Shown here: positions 53,022 through 62,144 of the stretch, piece by piece
Layout: every line of letters starts with the position of its first letter
Numbering within the stretch: position 1 is the first letter of the stretch
NCBI RefSeq assembly: GCF_002939945.1
Contig: NZ_MDEB01000007.1
Coordinates: forward strand, 226,193-290,192
Direction of reading: 5' to 3'
Length of the DNA stretch: 64,000 bases
Source: Xanthomonas arboricola pv. populi
GTDB lineage: Bacteria > Pseudomonadota > Gammaproteobacteria > Xanthomonadales > Xanthomonadaceae
The notes under the pieces: generated by a model
What the model saw: only the letters and a program-made list of their open reading frames with translations
What the model was told of the DNA's origin: nothing
Database searches by the model: none
Translations under genes and position numbers: made by a program

Positions 53022-56000
53022 ACTTCGCGACATGGTCCCTGCGCAACCCCATCCCGGCCGTCCTGTTGTTCATGCTGCTGACGCTGGCGGGCCTGTACGG
53101 CTTCCACCAGTTGCCGATCCAGGCGCTACCCGACATGGACCTGCCCTCGATCAATGTGACGCTCTCCCAGCCCGGTGCGGCACCCGCCCAGCTTGAAACG
53201 GAAGTTGCGCGCAAGGTGGAGGACTCCATCGCCACGCTCAGCGGACTGCGCCACACGCGGACCACGATCACCGAGGGCCAAGTCCATCTCCAGGCCGAAT
53301 TCGAGCTGGAGAAGCCGCTGTCCGACGCGCTGATCGAGACCAAGGATGCCGTCGACCGGGTGCGCTCGGACCTGCCAACGGATCTGCTACAGCCGGCCGT
53401 CAGTGCCCAGACGGTCAGCAGCAGCCCCATCCTGACCTATTCGGTCGGTTCCGAGACCATGGACGAGGTCGCGCTGTCCTGGTTCGTAGACGACACGCTG
53501 AGCAAGACCTTGTTCAACGTCCCGGGCGTGGGCGGAGTCAAGCGGCTGGGCGGCGTGCAGCGCGAGATCCGCGTCGACGTCGACCCGGTGCAGATGAATG
53601 CGCTTGGCGTCACCGCAGCCGATGTCTCGCGCGCGTTGCGCCGCACCCAGCAGGACTCCTCGGGCGGACGCGGCCAACTGGGCGGCGAAGAGCAGTCGCT
53701 GCGCACGGTGGCCACGGTGCGGCAGGCCGACGAACTGCGCGCCATGCCGGTCATTCTCGCCACCGGCGGCAAAGTCCGCCTGGATCAGGTGGCCTCGGTG
53801 CATGACACCGCCGCCGAACGCAGCCAGGCGGCGCTTCTGGACGGCAAGCCCGTCATCGGCTTCAGCATCCAGCGCACCAAGGGCTTCGACGAAACCCGCA
53901 TCGCCGAAGGGGTGGCCGAAGCACTGCAGCAGCTTCAGGCCCAGCACACGTCCCTGCGGATCACCCCGATCTCGGGCAGCGTGGCCTACACCCTCGAACA
54001 GTTCAAGGGTTCGATGGCGATGCTCTACGAGGGGGCGCTCCTGGCCGTGCTGGTGGTCTGGCTGTTCCTGCGCGACTGGCGCGCCACGCTGGTTGCTGCC
54101 TCGGCGCTGCCGCTGTCGATCCTGCCCGCGTTCGCTGCGATGTGGTGGCTGGGCTACTCGCTCAACACTCTCACGCTGCTGGCGCTGGCGGTAGTCGTCG
54201 GCATTCTGGTAGACGACGCGATCGTCGAAGTCGAGAACATCGAGCGCCACCGGCGCATGCGCAAGCCGACCATGCAGGCCACGGCCGACGCGGTTAACGA
54301 GATCGCGCTGGCGGTGATCGCCACCACGGCGACCCTGGTGGTGGTGTTCGTGCCCACCACGCTCATGGGTGGCGTGCCGGGCCTATTCTTCAAGCAGTTC
54401 GGCTGGACAGCGGTCATCGCTGTGCTCGCCTCGCTGATGGTGGCGCGCCTGATCACCCCCATCATGGCCGCCAAGCTGCTCAAGCCCGGCATGCACGCGG
54501 CCAACAAGCAGGACGGCCCGCTAATGCGCCGTTACCTGCGGGTGGTGGACTGGAGCCTGCACCATCGCGGCAAGACCATTGCCGCGGCTGCGGCCTTCTT
54601 CGTCGGCTCGATAGCGCTGCTGCCCTTTATCCCCACGGGGCTGGTACCCCCGTCGGACCGGGGCTTCACCACGGTGACGCTGGAGCTGGCACCGGGCAGT
54701 GCGCTCAATGACACCGTGGCCACTGCCGAGCGGGTACGCGCTGCGGTTGGCCAGTTGCCCGGCGTGCGGAGCGTCTTCACCACCGTCGGGGCCGCCGAGA
54801 GCGGCAGCGATGCGCAGGTGAGCGACGTGCGCAAGGGCGAGCTCACGCTGGTGCTGACCGCTCGCCAAGAGCGCGCCGTTCAGTCCGAGATCGAACAGGC
54901 CGTGCGTGATGCACTGGAGAACGTCCCCGGTGCGCGCTTCACGGTTGGCGGCGGCTCTGGCGAGCAACTGCAGATGATCCTCGCCAGCGATAACGCCGGC
55001 GCGCTCAGGACCACCGTGGATGCTTTCACCCGGGAACTCCGGGCGGCCGGCCTGTCCGGTGTGCGCAGCACGGCCAGCCTGGAGCGCCCCGAGATCGTGG
55101 TACGGCCGGATCTCAACCGGGCAGCCGAACACGGCGTGAGCAGTGCCGCCATCGGCGAGCTGATGCGTACGGCCACCAGCGGCGACTTCGACTCCCAATT
55201 GTCCAAGCTCAACCTGGACAACCGCCAGATAGGCATCCGGGTGCGCGTCCCCGACGCCGTGCGCCAGGACATCGCCGCACTGTCTGCCTTGCGCGTGGTC
55301 TCGCGTGATGGCCTGGTCCCGCTCTCCAGCGTGGCTACCCTCGCCATGGAAAGTGGGCCGGCACGGATCGACCGCTACGACCGCAAGCGCTACGTCACCG
55401 TGACCGCTGAACTGGGCAACCATTCTCTGGGTGAGGCCATCGCCATCGCCAACGCAATGCCCTCCGTGCGTAACATGACCTCAAACGTCTCGCTGATGCA
55501 GACGGGCGATGCCGAAGTGGCTGCGGAACTGTCATCCGGCCTGGTATGGGCGATCGTGACCGGCACCCTGTGCATGTACTGCGTGTTGATCCTGCTGTTC
55601 AAAGACTTCTTCCAGCCCGTCACGATACTCTCGGCGATCCCGCTATCTCTGGGCGGCGCGTTCATTGCGTTACTGCTGGTGGGCAGCGAGCTCGACGTGC
55701 CTTCGATGATCGGCCTGGTGATGCTGATGGGCATCGTCACCAAGAACTCGATCCTGCTGGTCGAGTACGCGGTACTCGCGCGCAATGCGCATGGCCTTCC
55801 GGTGATCGATGCACTACTCGACGCCTGCCACAAACGCGCCCGCCCCATCGTCATGACAACCGTCGCGATGATCGCCGGCATGTTGCCGATCGCGCTCGGC
55901 TTGGGTTCGGACGCCAGCTTCCGCCAGCCCATGGCAATCGCGGTGATCGGCGGCCTGATCACCTCCACCTTGTTGAGCCTGGTGATAGTGCCCGCAGTTT

Positions 56001-56107
56001 TCAGCTACATCCACGACCTTGAGAGCTGGCTCGCCCATCGCTTCAAGCCATCCGCGACTAACGGCTTACCGCCGTCGGAAGGCTCGATCTCCGGGGGGCG
56101 TCCATGA
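53018..56107 (+). CDS. RND efflux transporter permease (HAE1 type)
   Basis: The 1029-residue inner-membrane pump has twelve spans in two halves with large periplasmic loops after spans 1 and 7. It begins MNFATWSLRNPIPAVLLFML. The proton-relay Asp pair lies in VVGILVDDAIVEVENIERHR of span 4. The second half has the conserved LVMLMGIVTKNSILLVEYAV and ACHKRARPIVMTTVAMIAGM. Such pumps expel drugs, dyes, detergents or plant phenolics. The last genes of the run encode MipA and MlaA, which points to envelope protection. Confidence 0.95.
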   Translation: MNFATWSLRNPIPAVLLFMLLTLAGLYGFHQLPIQALPDMDLPSINVTLSQPGAAPAQLETEVARKVEDSIATLSGLRHTRTTITEGQVHLQAEFELEKPLSDALIETKDAVDRVRSDLPTDLLQPAVSAQTVSSSPILTYSVGSETMDEVALSWFVDDTLSKTLFNVPGVGGVKRLGGVQREIRVDVDPVQMNALGVTAADVSRALRRTQQDSSGGRGQLGGEEQSLRTVATVRQADELRAMPVILATGGKVRLDQVASVHDTAAERSQAALLDGKPVIGFSIQRTKGFDETRIAEGVAEALQQLQAQHTSLRITPISGSVAYTLEQFKGSMAMLYEGALLAVLVVWLFLRDWRATLVAASALPLSILPAFAAMWWLGYSLNTLTLLALAVVVGILVDDAIVEVENIERHRRMRKPTMQATADAVNEIALAVIATTATLVVVFVPTTLMGGVPGLFFKQFGWTAVIAVLASLMVARLITPIMAAKLLKPGMHAANKQDGPLMRRYLRVVDWSLHHRGKTIAAAAAFFVGSIALLPFIPTGLVPPSDRGFTTVTLELAPGSALNDTVATAERVRAAVGQLPGVRSVFTTVGAAESGSDAQVSDVRKGELTLVLTARQERAVQSEIEQAVRDALENVPGARFTVGGGSGEQLQMILASDNAGALRTTVDAFTRELRAAGLSGVRSTASLERPEIVVRPDLNRAAEHGVSSAAIGELMRTATSGDFDSQLSKLNLDNRQIGIRVRVPDAVRQDIAALSALRVVSRDGLVPLSSVATLAMESGPARIDRYDRKRYVTVTAELGNHSLGEAIAIANAMPSVRNMTSNVSLMQTGDAEVAAELSSGLVWAIVTGTLCMYCVLILLFKDFFQPVTILSAIPLSLGGAFIALLLVGSELDVPSMIGLVMLMGIVTKNSILLVEYAVLARNAHGLPVIDALLDACHKRARPIVMTTVAMIAGMLPIALGLGSDASFRQPMAIAVIGGLITSTLLSLVIVPAVFSYIHDLESWLAHRFKPSATNGLPPSEGSISGGRP

Positions 56108-56225
56108 GTCTGCGGCACGCTTCGATGACATACCCAACAGGCAAACACCTCGCACACGTTCTTCGGAGCCAAGCGGCCCCGCTTCACCGCGATATCCCCC
56201 CAACCGCCACAGAAAGGAGCAGACC

Positions 56226-57014
56226 ATGTCTCATCATCAGTTTTCGCGTCGCCAACATGCATTGTGGACACGGAGTTTCATCGCCGCCACGGCGCTCGCC
56301 ACTGCGTGGGTGCCCTCGGCTTTCGCACAATATACCCAAGAAGGTGCTCGGTGGTCAGCGGGCATAGGAGCTGTCGTGCTAGACCAGCCCTATCGTGACT
56401 TTGATCGCGAGATATTCCCCCTTCCGATTATCTCTTATGAAAGCAAGTGGATCAGTGCAACGGTCCCGGTCTTAGATTTCAAGTTTTTCTCGACCGAGAA
56501 CCTTTCACTGCGTGCCCGTGTTCGCTTGTCCGGTGACGGTTATAACGCAGATGATTCACCCTTCATGACCGGAATGGATGACCGCAGCCGTAGTTTATGG
56601 GCCGGCGGAGCACTCATCTGGAAAACCGAGCTTGCCAATCTCAGTGCTGAGGTCCTCGCCGATACCATGGGCAATAGCAAGGGCGCGCGGGCAAAAGTTC
56701 AAATAGATCGGCGCTTTTCGGCTGGCAAGTTCGGCTTCACGCCGCGCCTCGCTGCCGAATGGGTTGATGACAAATTCGTTGACTACTACTACGGCGTGCG
56801 GCAATCCGAAGCACTGGCCGGGCGGCCATTCTACGAGGGCACAGCAACGACCAATATCCAGTTCGGCCTACGCATGGATTACCTGCCTTCACGCCACCAC
56901 GCCATGTTCATCGATCTTGGCGCCACCCGCGTAGGCAGCACCATCGAGGACAGCCCGCTGGTGGACAAGACCACCAGTACGACGATCGCCCTCGGTTACG
57001 CGTACCGCTTCTAA
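56226..57014 (+). CDS. MipA/OmpV-family outer-membrane protein
   Basis: The 262-residue protein has a signal peptide ending near VPSAFA and a barrel with the family features WSAGIGAVVLDQPYRDFDRE, IFPLPIISYESKWISA and the C-terminal ALGYAYRF with terminal Phe. MipA binds the lytic transglycosylase MltA and PBP1B in E. coli; other family members respond to envelope-active drugs. AAAGGAG precedes the ATG at 56226. It lies 118 bases after the RND gene and 27 before mlaA, probably in one transcript. Confidence 0.87.
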   Translation: MSHHQFSRRQHALWTRSFIAATALATAWVPSAFAQYTQEGARWSAGIGAVVLDQPYRDFDREIFPLPIISYESKWISATVPVLDFKFFSTENLSLRARVRLSGDGYNADDSPFMTGMDDRSRSLWAGGALIWKTELANLSAEVLADTMGNSKGARAKVQIDRRFSAGKFGFTPRLAAEWVDDKFVDYYYGVRQSEALAGRPFYEGTATTNIQFGLRMDYLPSRHHAMFIDLGATRVGSTIEDSPLVDKTTSTTIALGYAYRF

Positions 57015-57041
57015 CAGAATGATGTCTCCAAGGAGATTGTA

Positions 57042-57947
57042 ATGAAGAACTTTCAACACCTCCTGCTCGTAGCGCTTGCGCTATGCACAAGCGCCCATGC
57101 GGGTAATACAGGCACGCAGACAATTGCAAGCGTGCCAGACAACGCAGCGATGCCGATCGCCCCCCAGGATCAGACCCTAGATGAGCGCTACGACGAGGTG
57201 CAGGGGAGCGCTACACCGGGCACGATGGACGCCACTGCCCAGCCGACGCTGCCGCCAACTGTCGGCAGTGGTTCCGAAACAATCACGCAAGCCGAACAGG
57301 ACGCCGAGGCGCTGTACAGCCAGCCAGTGCGCGATCCATGGGAAGGCTTCAACCGCAAGATGCATGGCTTCAACAACGCGGTTGACAGGTTCGTCATCCG
57401 GCCCGTGGCGATCGGCTATGACAAGATCGCGCCGGATCCGGTGCAGGCGGGCGTGTCGCGGCTCTTTGGAAATCTCCGCCTCCCTACCACCGCTTTGAAC
57501 CAACTACTGCAGGGCCGCCCAGGCGAGGCCGGCCAATCGCTTGGACGGTTCGTCGTCAACTCAACCGCAGGTATCGGCGGCGTGTTTGATCCGGCGCGAC
57601 GCATCGGCATGCCCAAGTCTGACGGCGAAGATCTCGGTCAGACCCTAGCTACTTGGGGGTGGCGGAACTCACGCTATCTTGTAATGCCGATTATGGGGCC
57701 GCGCACGGTGCGTGATGCCTTCGGCGGCCTCGGTGACCAGCAGCTCTCTGTCATCAACCAGATCGACAGTTCGAGCGTCGCCGACAAACTACAGATCATG
57801 CAGCTGGTGGACGTGCGTGCGCAGTTGCTTGCAACGGACAACATGCGCCGGGAGGCAACAGATGACTATGCCTTCGTACGCGATGCCTGGGCACAACGGC
57901 GTAATCGTCAGATCGAGCAGGATCTGAGAGGCAATCGCGTCGATTAA
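57042..57947 (+). CDS. MlaA/VacJ-family protein
   Basis: The 301-residue protein has an N-terminal signal (MKNFQHLLLVALALC), an acidic spacer, and the MlaA domain from about residue 97: DPWEGFNRKMHGFNNAVDRF, FVVNSTAGIGGVFDPARRIG and SRYLVMPIMGPRTVRDAFGG. MlaA draws misplaced phospholipid from the outer leaflet of the outer membrane toward MlaC and MlaFEDB. The Cys15 context ALALC is a poor lipobox, and cleavage after AHA is as likely. No other mla gene is present, so this is probably a second copy dedicated to the efflux locus. Confidence 0.87.
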   Translation: MKNFQHLLLVALALCTSAHAGNTGTQTIASVPDNAAMPIAPQDQTLDERYDEVQGSATPGTMDATAQPTLPPTVGSGSETITQAEQDAEALYSQPVRDPWEGFNRKMHGFNNAVDRFVIRPVAIGYDKIAPDPVQAGVSRLFGNLRLPTTALNQLLQGRPGEAGQSLGRFVVNSTAGIGGVFDPARRIGMPKSDGEDLGQTLATWGWRNSRYLVMPIMGPRTVRDAFGGLGDQQLSVINQIDSSSVADKLQIMQLVDVRAQLLATDNMRREATDDYAFVRDAWAQRRNRQIEQDLRGNRVD

Positions 57948-57982
57948 TCGAGACTGGACTGCGATTTTCTAGAGCGATGCTC

Positions 57983-58312
57983 CTACTGACCAGTGTCCAC
58001 GCAGAAAATTGCATGCATGGCGCTCAGCAAGGCAGCCACCTTGGGATCGGCCATGCGGTAGATGACGGATCTCGACTCACGTCGGGTAAGGACTAATTTC
58101 CGCTGCCGCAGGTCGGCCAGTTGCTGGGACAGGGCCGGTTGCCGGATGCCCGTCGTCGCTTCCAGGCCACTGACGGTGGATTCGCCCTGCGACAACTGGC
58201 AAAGCAGCAGCAGGCGTGACGGGGTGGCCATGAAGCGTAGCAGCTCGGCCACTTCCGGCACGCGCTCCTTCATGGCGGCAAGATCACTGACGGTGAGAGT
58301 GGTTTCGGTCAC
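57983..58312 (-). CDS. BigR/SqrR-like ArsR-family repressor
   Basis: The 109-residue ArsR-type winged-helix protein has the recognition region IRQPALSQQLADLRQRKLVL. Two cysteines, in LLLLCQLSQGE and near the end in AIFCVDTGQ, match the pair that senses persulfide by forming a di/tetrasulfide in BigR and SqrR. It is divergent from a persulfide-dioxygenase operon across an interval with a long palindrome. Reactive sulfur species should therefore relieve repression of the operon. Confidence 0.85.
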   Translation of the reverse strand: MTETTLTVSDLAAMKERVPEVAELLRFMATPSRLLLLCQLSQGESTVSGLEATTGIRQPALSQQLADLRQRKLVLTRRESRSVIYRMADPKVAALLSAMHAIFCVDTGQ

Positions 58313-58395
58313 GAGTCGCAGAGTAATGCGGATCAGGGTGCACTAGGGTAATAGCTAAGCCCTGGGGCGAATGAACGAACAAATAGCGCCACCCC

Positions 58396-58432
58396 CAATA
58401 GTTTCACTATATATGAAAGTATGAAACTATTG
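58396..58432. promoter_or_regulatory. 37-bp palindromic operator before persulfide operon
   Basis: CAATAGTTTCA (58396-58406) and TGAAACTATTG (58422-58432) are perfect 11-bp arms. An inner TTTCA-N7-TGAAA (58402-58418) overlaps, and a further TTTCA follows at 58433-58437. The AT-rich site fits an ArsR/BigR dimer binding over the promoter. Confidence 0.6.
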
Positions 58433-58458
58433 TTTCACCTCTACTCGGCACCGTAAAC

Positions 58459-59400
58459 GTGAGTACGTCGTCCGCACCAGATGCCTCATTGAACACGGCT
58501 CGCACCGTCGTCGGCGACACCCACTCCGGCAGCGCGCCCGCGCCGCAGGTGAAGACATTCTTCGACCCTGCGACCTTTACCGCCAGCCATGTGGTCCGAG
58601 ATCCTCGCTCGTCGGCCTGCGCCATCATCGACACCGTTCTCGACTTCGACATGGCTTCCGGCCGAACGGCAACCGGCTCCGCTGCGGCACTGGTGCAATA
58701 CGTGCGTGACCAGGGCCTGCAGGTGCAGTGGCTGCTCGAAACACATGCACACGCCGACCATCTGTCGGCTGCGCCGTGGCTGCAGCAACAGGTGGGCGGA
58801 CAGCTTGCCATCGGCGCGCACATCACCCGCGTGCAGGACACCTTCGGCAACATTTTCAACGCTGGTGCGGATTTCAGCCGCGATGGCAGCCAGTTCGACC
58901 ATCTGTTTGCCGACGGTGCAGCATTCGCCATAGGACATCTGCAAGCGGTGGCGCTGCATGTTCCTGGGCACACGCCAGCGTGCATGGCCTACGTCGTCGG
59001 CGATGCAGTGTTTCCGGGCGACACCTTGTTCATGCCGGACTACGGCACTGCCCGCTGCGACTTTCCGGGTGGCTCAGCCCGTCAGCTCTATCGCTCCATC
59101 CAACGGTTGCTGGGTCTGCCGGACGCCACCCGTGTCTTCGTGTGCCACGACTACAAGGCCGCCGGCCGGGATCGGTTCGCTTGGGAGACTACGATCGGCG
59201 CCCAACGCAGTGCGAACGTGCATGTGCATGAGGGGGTCTCCGAGGACACGTTCGTCGAGATGCGGGAGAAGCGCGATGCCACCCTCCCCATGCCGCGACT
59301 GCTGCTTCCGTCGGTGCAGGTCAACATGCGTGCCGGCCATATGCCCGCGCCGGACGACAACGGTGTGCGTTACCTGAAGCTGCCGTTGGACCTGCTATGA
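58459..59400 (+). CDS. Persulfide dioxygenase-like metallo-beta-lactamase protein (Blh/ETHE1 type)
   Basis: The 313-residue MBL-fold protein has the ETHE1-type metal motif ETHAHADHLSAA, further ligands in HVPGHTPACMAYVVGD and FPGDTLF, and the terminal His in VFVCHDYKAAGRDRFAWET. Such enzymes use iron and O2 to oxidise glutathione persulfide to sulfite. In several bigR operons the domain is fused to DUF442; here that partner is encoded separately at 60262. The start is a GTG without a Shine-Dalgarno sequence, shortly after the palindrome. It overlaps the next gene by four bases. Confidence 0.88.
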   Translation: MSTSSAPDASLNTARTVVGDTHSGSAPAPQVKTFFDPATFTASHVVRDPRSSACAIIDTVLDFDMASGRTATGSAAALVQYVRDQGLQVQWLLETHAHADHLSAAPWLQQQVGGQLAIGAHITRVQDTFGNIFNAGADFSRDGSQFDHLFADGAAFAIGHLQAVALHVPGHTPACMAYVVGDAVFPGDTLFMPDYGTARCDFPGGSARQLYRSIQRLLGLPDATRVFVCHDYKAAGRDRFAWETTIGAQRSANVHVHEGVSEDTFVEMREKRDATLPMPRLLLPSVQVNMRAGHMPAPDDNGVRYLKLPLDLL

Positions 59401-59837
59401 CTCTGCCCCCGCTTGCATGGTACTTGCCCCTGATCGGCGGCCTGATGATCGGTACCGCCTCGGGCGCCTATCTGCTGCTCGTCGGCCGTATCGCTGGCAT
59501 CTCCGGTCTGCTCGCAGACGCGCTCGGCCTGCAGGCTGGCGGCGCGCGTTCGCTGTCCGCCCTGTTCCTGGCCGGGCTTCTGACCAGCGCAGGTGTGGCA
59601 TTGGCGATCAAGCCAATTGCGCTTGCGTCGTTGACCCCCACCGGCGCGCCGGTGCTGATCCTGGCCGGCCTGCTGGTTGGCTATGGAACCCGCCTGAGTG
59701 CTGGCTGCACCAGCGGGCACGGGGTCAGCGGGCTGGCAAGGCTGTCGCCACGCTCCATCGTTGCCACCACCGTGTTCATGCTGCTGGGCATGGCAACGGT
59801 GACGGTCGTGCGGGTCGCCGCCGGAACCGGCGCATGA
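59397..59837 (+). CDS. YeeE/YedE-family membrane protein, N-half
   Basis: The 146-residue protein has about four membrane segments and the sulfur-transport-family signatures IGGLMIGTASGAYLLLVGRI and LLVGYGTRLSAGCTSGHGVS, with the conserved Cys in GCTSGHG. Together with the next gene it makes up a split YeeE/YedE (TsuA-like) transporter, thought to move thiosulfate or other sulfur compounds. It overlaps both neighbours by four bases. Confidence 0.9.
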   Translation: MTLPPLAWYLPLIGGLMIGTASGAYLLLVGRIAGISGLLADALGLQAGGARSLSALFLAGLLTSAGVALAIKPIALASLTPTGAPVLILAGLLVGYGTRLSAGCTSGHGVSGLARLSPRSIVATTVFMLLGMATVTVVRVAAGTGA

Positions 59838-60265
59838 TCCGTTTGGCGGCCTTTCTCTGCGGGTCCCTGTTCGGGCTTGGCCTGGTGGTCTCGGACATGG
59901 CCAATCCCGCGCGCGTGCTCGCCTTCCTCGATGTCACCGGCGCTTGGGATCCTTCTCTGGCGCTGGTGATGGCGGGCGCACTGATCCCGTCGACCATCGC
60001 CTATCGATGGGTGCGTGCGCGCAACGTCCCCGTGCTTGCCCCGGCACTGCAGCTGCCGCGGCAACGGCAGATCGACCGCAAGCTGGTCATCGGTGCGGCG
60101 CTGTTCGGCATCGGCTGGGGATTGGCCGGGGTCTGCCCGGGCCCGGCCATCGCACTGCTGGCGACCGGCCAGGCGTTCGCACTGATCTTCGCTGCGTCAC
60201 TGGTGGCCGGAGTGTTTCTGCACAGACTCCTCCACCGCACCCGCGCAGGAAAGGACCGCGCATGA
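59834..60265 (+). CDS. YeeE/YedE-family membrane protein, C-half
   Basis: The 143-residue membrane protein carries the second-half signatures LFGLGLVVSDMANPARVLAF and IGWGLAGVCPGPAIALLATG, with the conserved Cys in GVCPGPA. The two-gene arrangement is common in bigR-type operons. It overlaps the DUF442 gene by four bases, continuing strict translational coupling. Thiosulfate or persulfide-related transport is expected from the family. Confidence 0.9.
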   Translation: MIRLAAFLCGSLFGLGLVVSDMANPARVLAFLDVTGAWDPSLALVMAGALIPSTIAYRWVRARNVPVLAPALQLPRQRQIDRKLVIGAALFGIGWGLAGVCPGPAIALLATGQAFALIFAASLVAGVFLHRLLHRTRAGKDRA

Positions 60266-60702
60266 AACTTCGATCGCTCTCACCCGATGTGCTCGTGACC
60301 GATCAGTTGCTTCCTGCCGATCTCCCCGCGCTGGCCAGACAGGGCGTCGCAAGCGTTGTCTGCAACAGGCCAGACGGCGAGCAGCCGAACCAGCCCGATC
60401 ACCTGGCCATGCAGGCAGCCTGCACGCGCGCAGGTATGCGCTTCGCCTACCTGCCCGTCGTGGCCGGCGCCATTTCCGATCGCCAGGTGCAGCAATTCCG
60501 CGAGCTGCTGCAGCAGCTGCCAGCTCCGGTTGCCGCCTATTGCAGGACCGGTACGCGCTCGACGTCGTTGTGGGCTCTGGGGCAGGTACGAACTGCCGGA
60601 ATCACGACCGACCAGGTCCTGTCCGTCGCCTACGCCGCAGGTTACGACCTTTCCGCCCTCGCTCCGCGCCTTCGTTGCGACGCGCCGTCCAGCCCTGAGT
60701 AG
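60262..60702 (+). CDS. DUF442/TIGR01244-type sulfurtransferase-like phosphatase-fold protein
   Basis: The 146-residue protein has the family start LSPDVLVTDQLLPADLPALA, SVVCNRPDGEQPNQP and a PTP-type Cys loop in AAYCRTGTRSTSLWAL. DUF442 domains occur as the N-terminal half of the bifunctional Blh, where the cysteine is thought to have rhodanese-like sulfur-transfer activity. Here the domain is a separate polypeptide three genes after the MBL protein. The ATG at 60262 overlaps the YedE stop. Confidence 0.88.
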   Translation: MKLRSLSPDVLVTDQLLPADLPALARQGVASVVCNRPDGEQPNQPDHLAMQAACTRAGMRFAYLPVVAGAISDRQVQQFRELLQQLPAPVAAYCRTGTRSTSLWALGQVRTAGITTDQVLSVAYAAGYDLSALAPRLRCDAPSSPE

Positions 60703-60711
60703 CCATTGACC

Positions 60712-61488
60712 ATGCAGACCCTTTCACTGATGCAGCTGGCACTGGGCGGGCTCTCCGGAATTCTGGTCGGTTTCGTCTTGGGACTGGTCGGTGGTGGAGG
60801 CTCCATTCTCGCTGTCCCGCTGATGCTCTACCTGGTCGGTGTCGAGAATCCGCATGTGGCCATCGGAACCAGCGCGCTGGCGGTAGCGGCCAACGCGCTG
60901 TCCAACCTGTTCGTGCATGCCCGCCGTGGCAACGTCAGGTGGCCGTGTGCCTGGGTCTTCGCCCTGGCCGGCGTCGCCGGCGCCTACCTCGGCTCGACCC
61001 TGGGCAAGGCCTTCGACGGACAGCGACTGCTGGCCCTGTTCGCAGTGCTGATGGTGGTGATCGGCTTGCGCATGCTGCGCAGGCGCAACGTACAGGAGGA
61101 TGCGAATGCCCGACTCGGCAAGGGCAATGCGCCCGCGCTGATCGGGCTGGGGACGATCGCCGGCGGGTTTTCCGGCTTCTTTGGCATCGGTGGAGGGTTC
61201 CTCATCGTGCCAGGCCTGACGACCGCTACCGGCATGCCAATGCTGGCAGCGGTAGGCAGCTCGCTCGTGGCGGTCTCCGCCTTCGGCCTGACCACCGCGC
61301 TGAACTACGCACACTCCGGGTTGGTGAACTGGCCACTCGCTGCAGCGTTGATCGTCGCCGGCAGCGCAGGAGGCGTCGCGGGAGCACGTGCAGCGACGGC
61401 GCTGGCCGGACATCGGGGATTACTCAACTACGCGTTTGCGCTCCTCATTTTCATCACCGCCGGCTACATGCTCTGGCGGGTGCTCTGA
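60712..61488 (+). CDS. TauE/SafE sulfite exporter-like membrane protein
   Basis: The 258-residue protein has about eight hydrophobic segments and the TauE/SafE repeats LGLVGGGGSILAVPLMLYLV and FSGFFGIGGGFLIVPGL. The family is thought to export sulfite or sulfoacetate. In this operon it would remove the sulfite formed by persulfide oxidation. The ATG at 60712 is used; a TTG at 60706 is in frame. It is the last gene of the set. Confidence 0.9.
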   Translation: MQTLSLMQLALGGLSGILVGFVLGLVGGGGSILAVPLMLYLVGVENPHVAIGTSALAVAANALSNLFVHARRGNVRWPCAWVFALAGVAGAYLGSTLGKAFDGQRLLALFAVLMVVIGLRMLRRRNVQEDANARLGKGNAPALIGLGTIAGGFSGFFGIGGGFLIVPGLTTATGMPMLAAVGSSLVAVSAFGLTTALNYAHSGLVNWPLAAALIVAGSAGGVAGARAATALAGHRGLLNYAFALLIFITAGYMLWRVL

Positions 61489-61629
61489 CACCGCAGCGGT
61501 CCATTCCGCAGCAGGTACGCGCGATGGCACTGGTGGCAGCCAGCCAGGCAGGTCTGCCCTGCCCCGATGATGCTTGTTGACCGTGCCGGCCGCCCGGATC
61601 ACGCCGGATGCCGTCGTCATTCGGGCAGC

Positions 61630-61996
61630 TCATCGATGTGCCTGCTCATGCAGCCACTGCTTGAACCACACCACCTTCGGCAGCGACGCGCACTCGGGGC
61701 GATACACGACGTAACACGCCAGCGCCGCCACGACCCATGGCTCAGGAAACAGCCGCACCAGCCGCCCGCTGGCGACTCGGCCTGCGCCATCACGCTGCGC
61801 GCCGCGGCCACGCCACTGCCCTCGATGGCCGACCGCAGCACCGCATCCGAATTGTCGACCTGCATACCGCGCGCAGCATCCACGTTGTCGGCACCTGCAA
61901 GGTGCAGCCATCGGTTTCAGGTCATGAACCCGGTGCGGCCATCGACGGACCAGTCGTGGATCAGCGGATGCCCCTCCAGTTGAGCGGGACTCAACG
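61630..61996 (-). pseudogene. LysR-type regulator (GcvA-like), broken remnant
   Basis: Only the effector-domain end of a GcvA-like LysR protein is readable, spread over three frames. From the 5' side they are LEGHPLIHDWSVDGRTGFMT, then MQVDNSDAVLRSAIEGSGVA, then LVRLFPEPWVVAALACYVVY ending FKQWLHEQAHR. The winged-helix half is absent and at least two frameshifts separate the pieces, so the gene is dead. Boundaries are approximate. Confidence 0.75.
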
Positions 61997-62144
61997 TCAA
62001 CGGTAGGCAGCCGTCTTGCTGAGTGTCGACTCAAGGCCTGTCTGGCCTGACCTGAGGCCCCACCGTTCAGAAAATTGGTGGCGTGCTCGCTGTAGGTTCA
62101 TTCTGCACTGCCGATATGAGGTCAATCCCTAACGCTGCCGCCGC

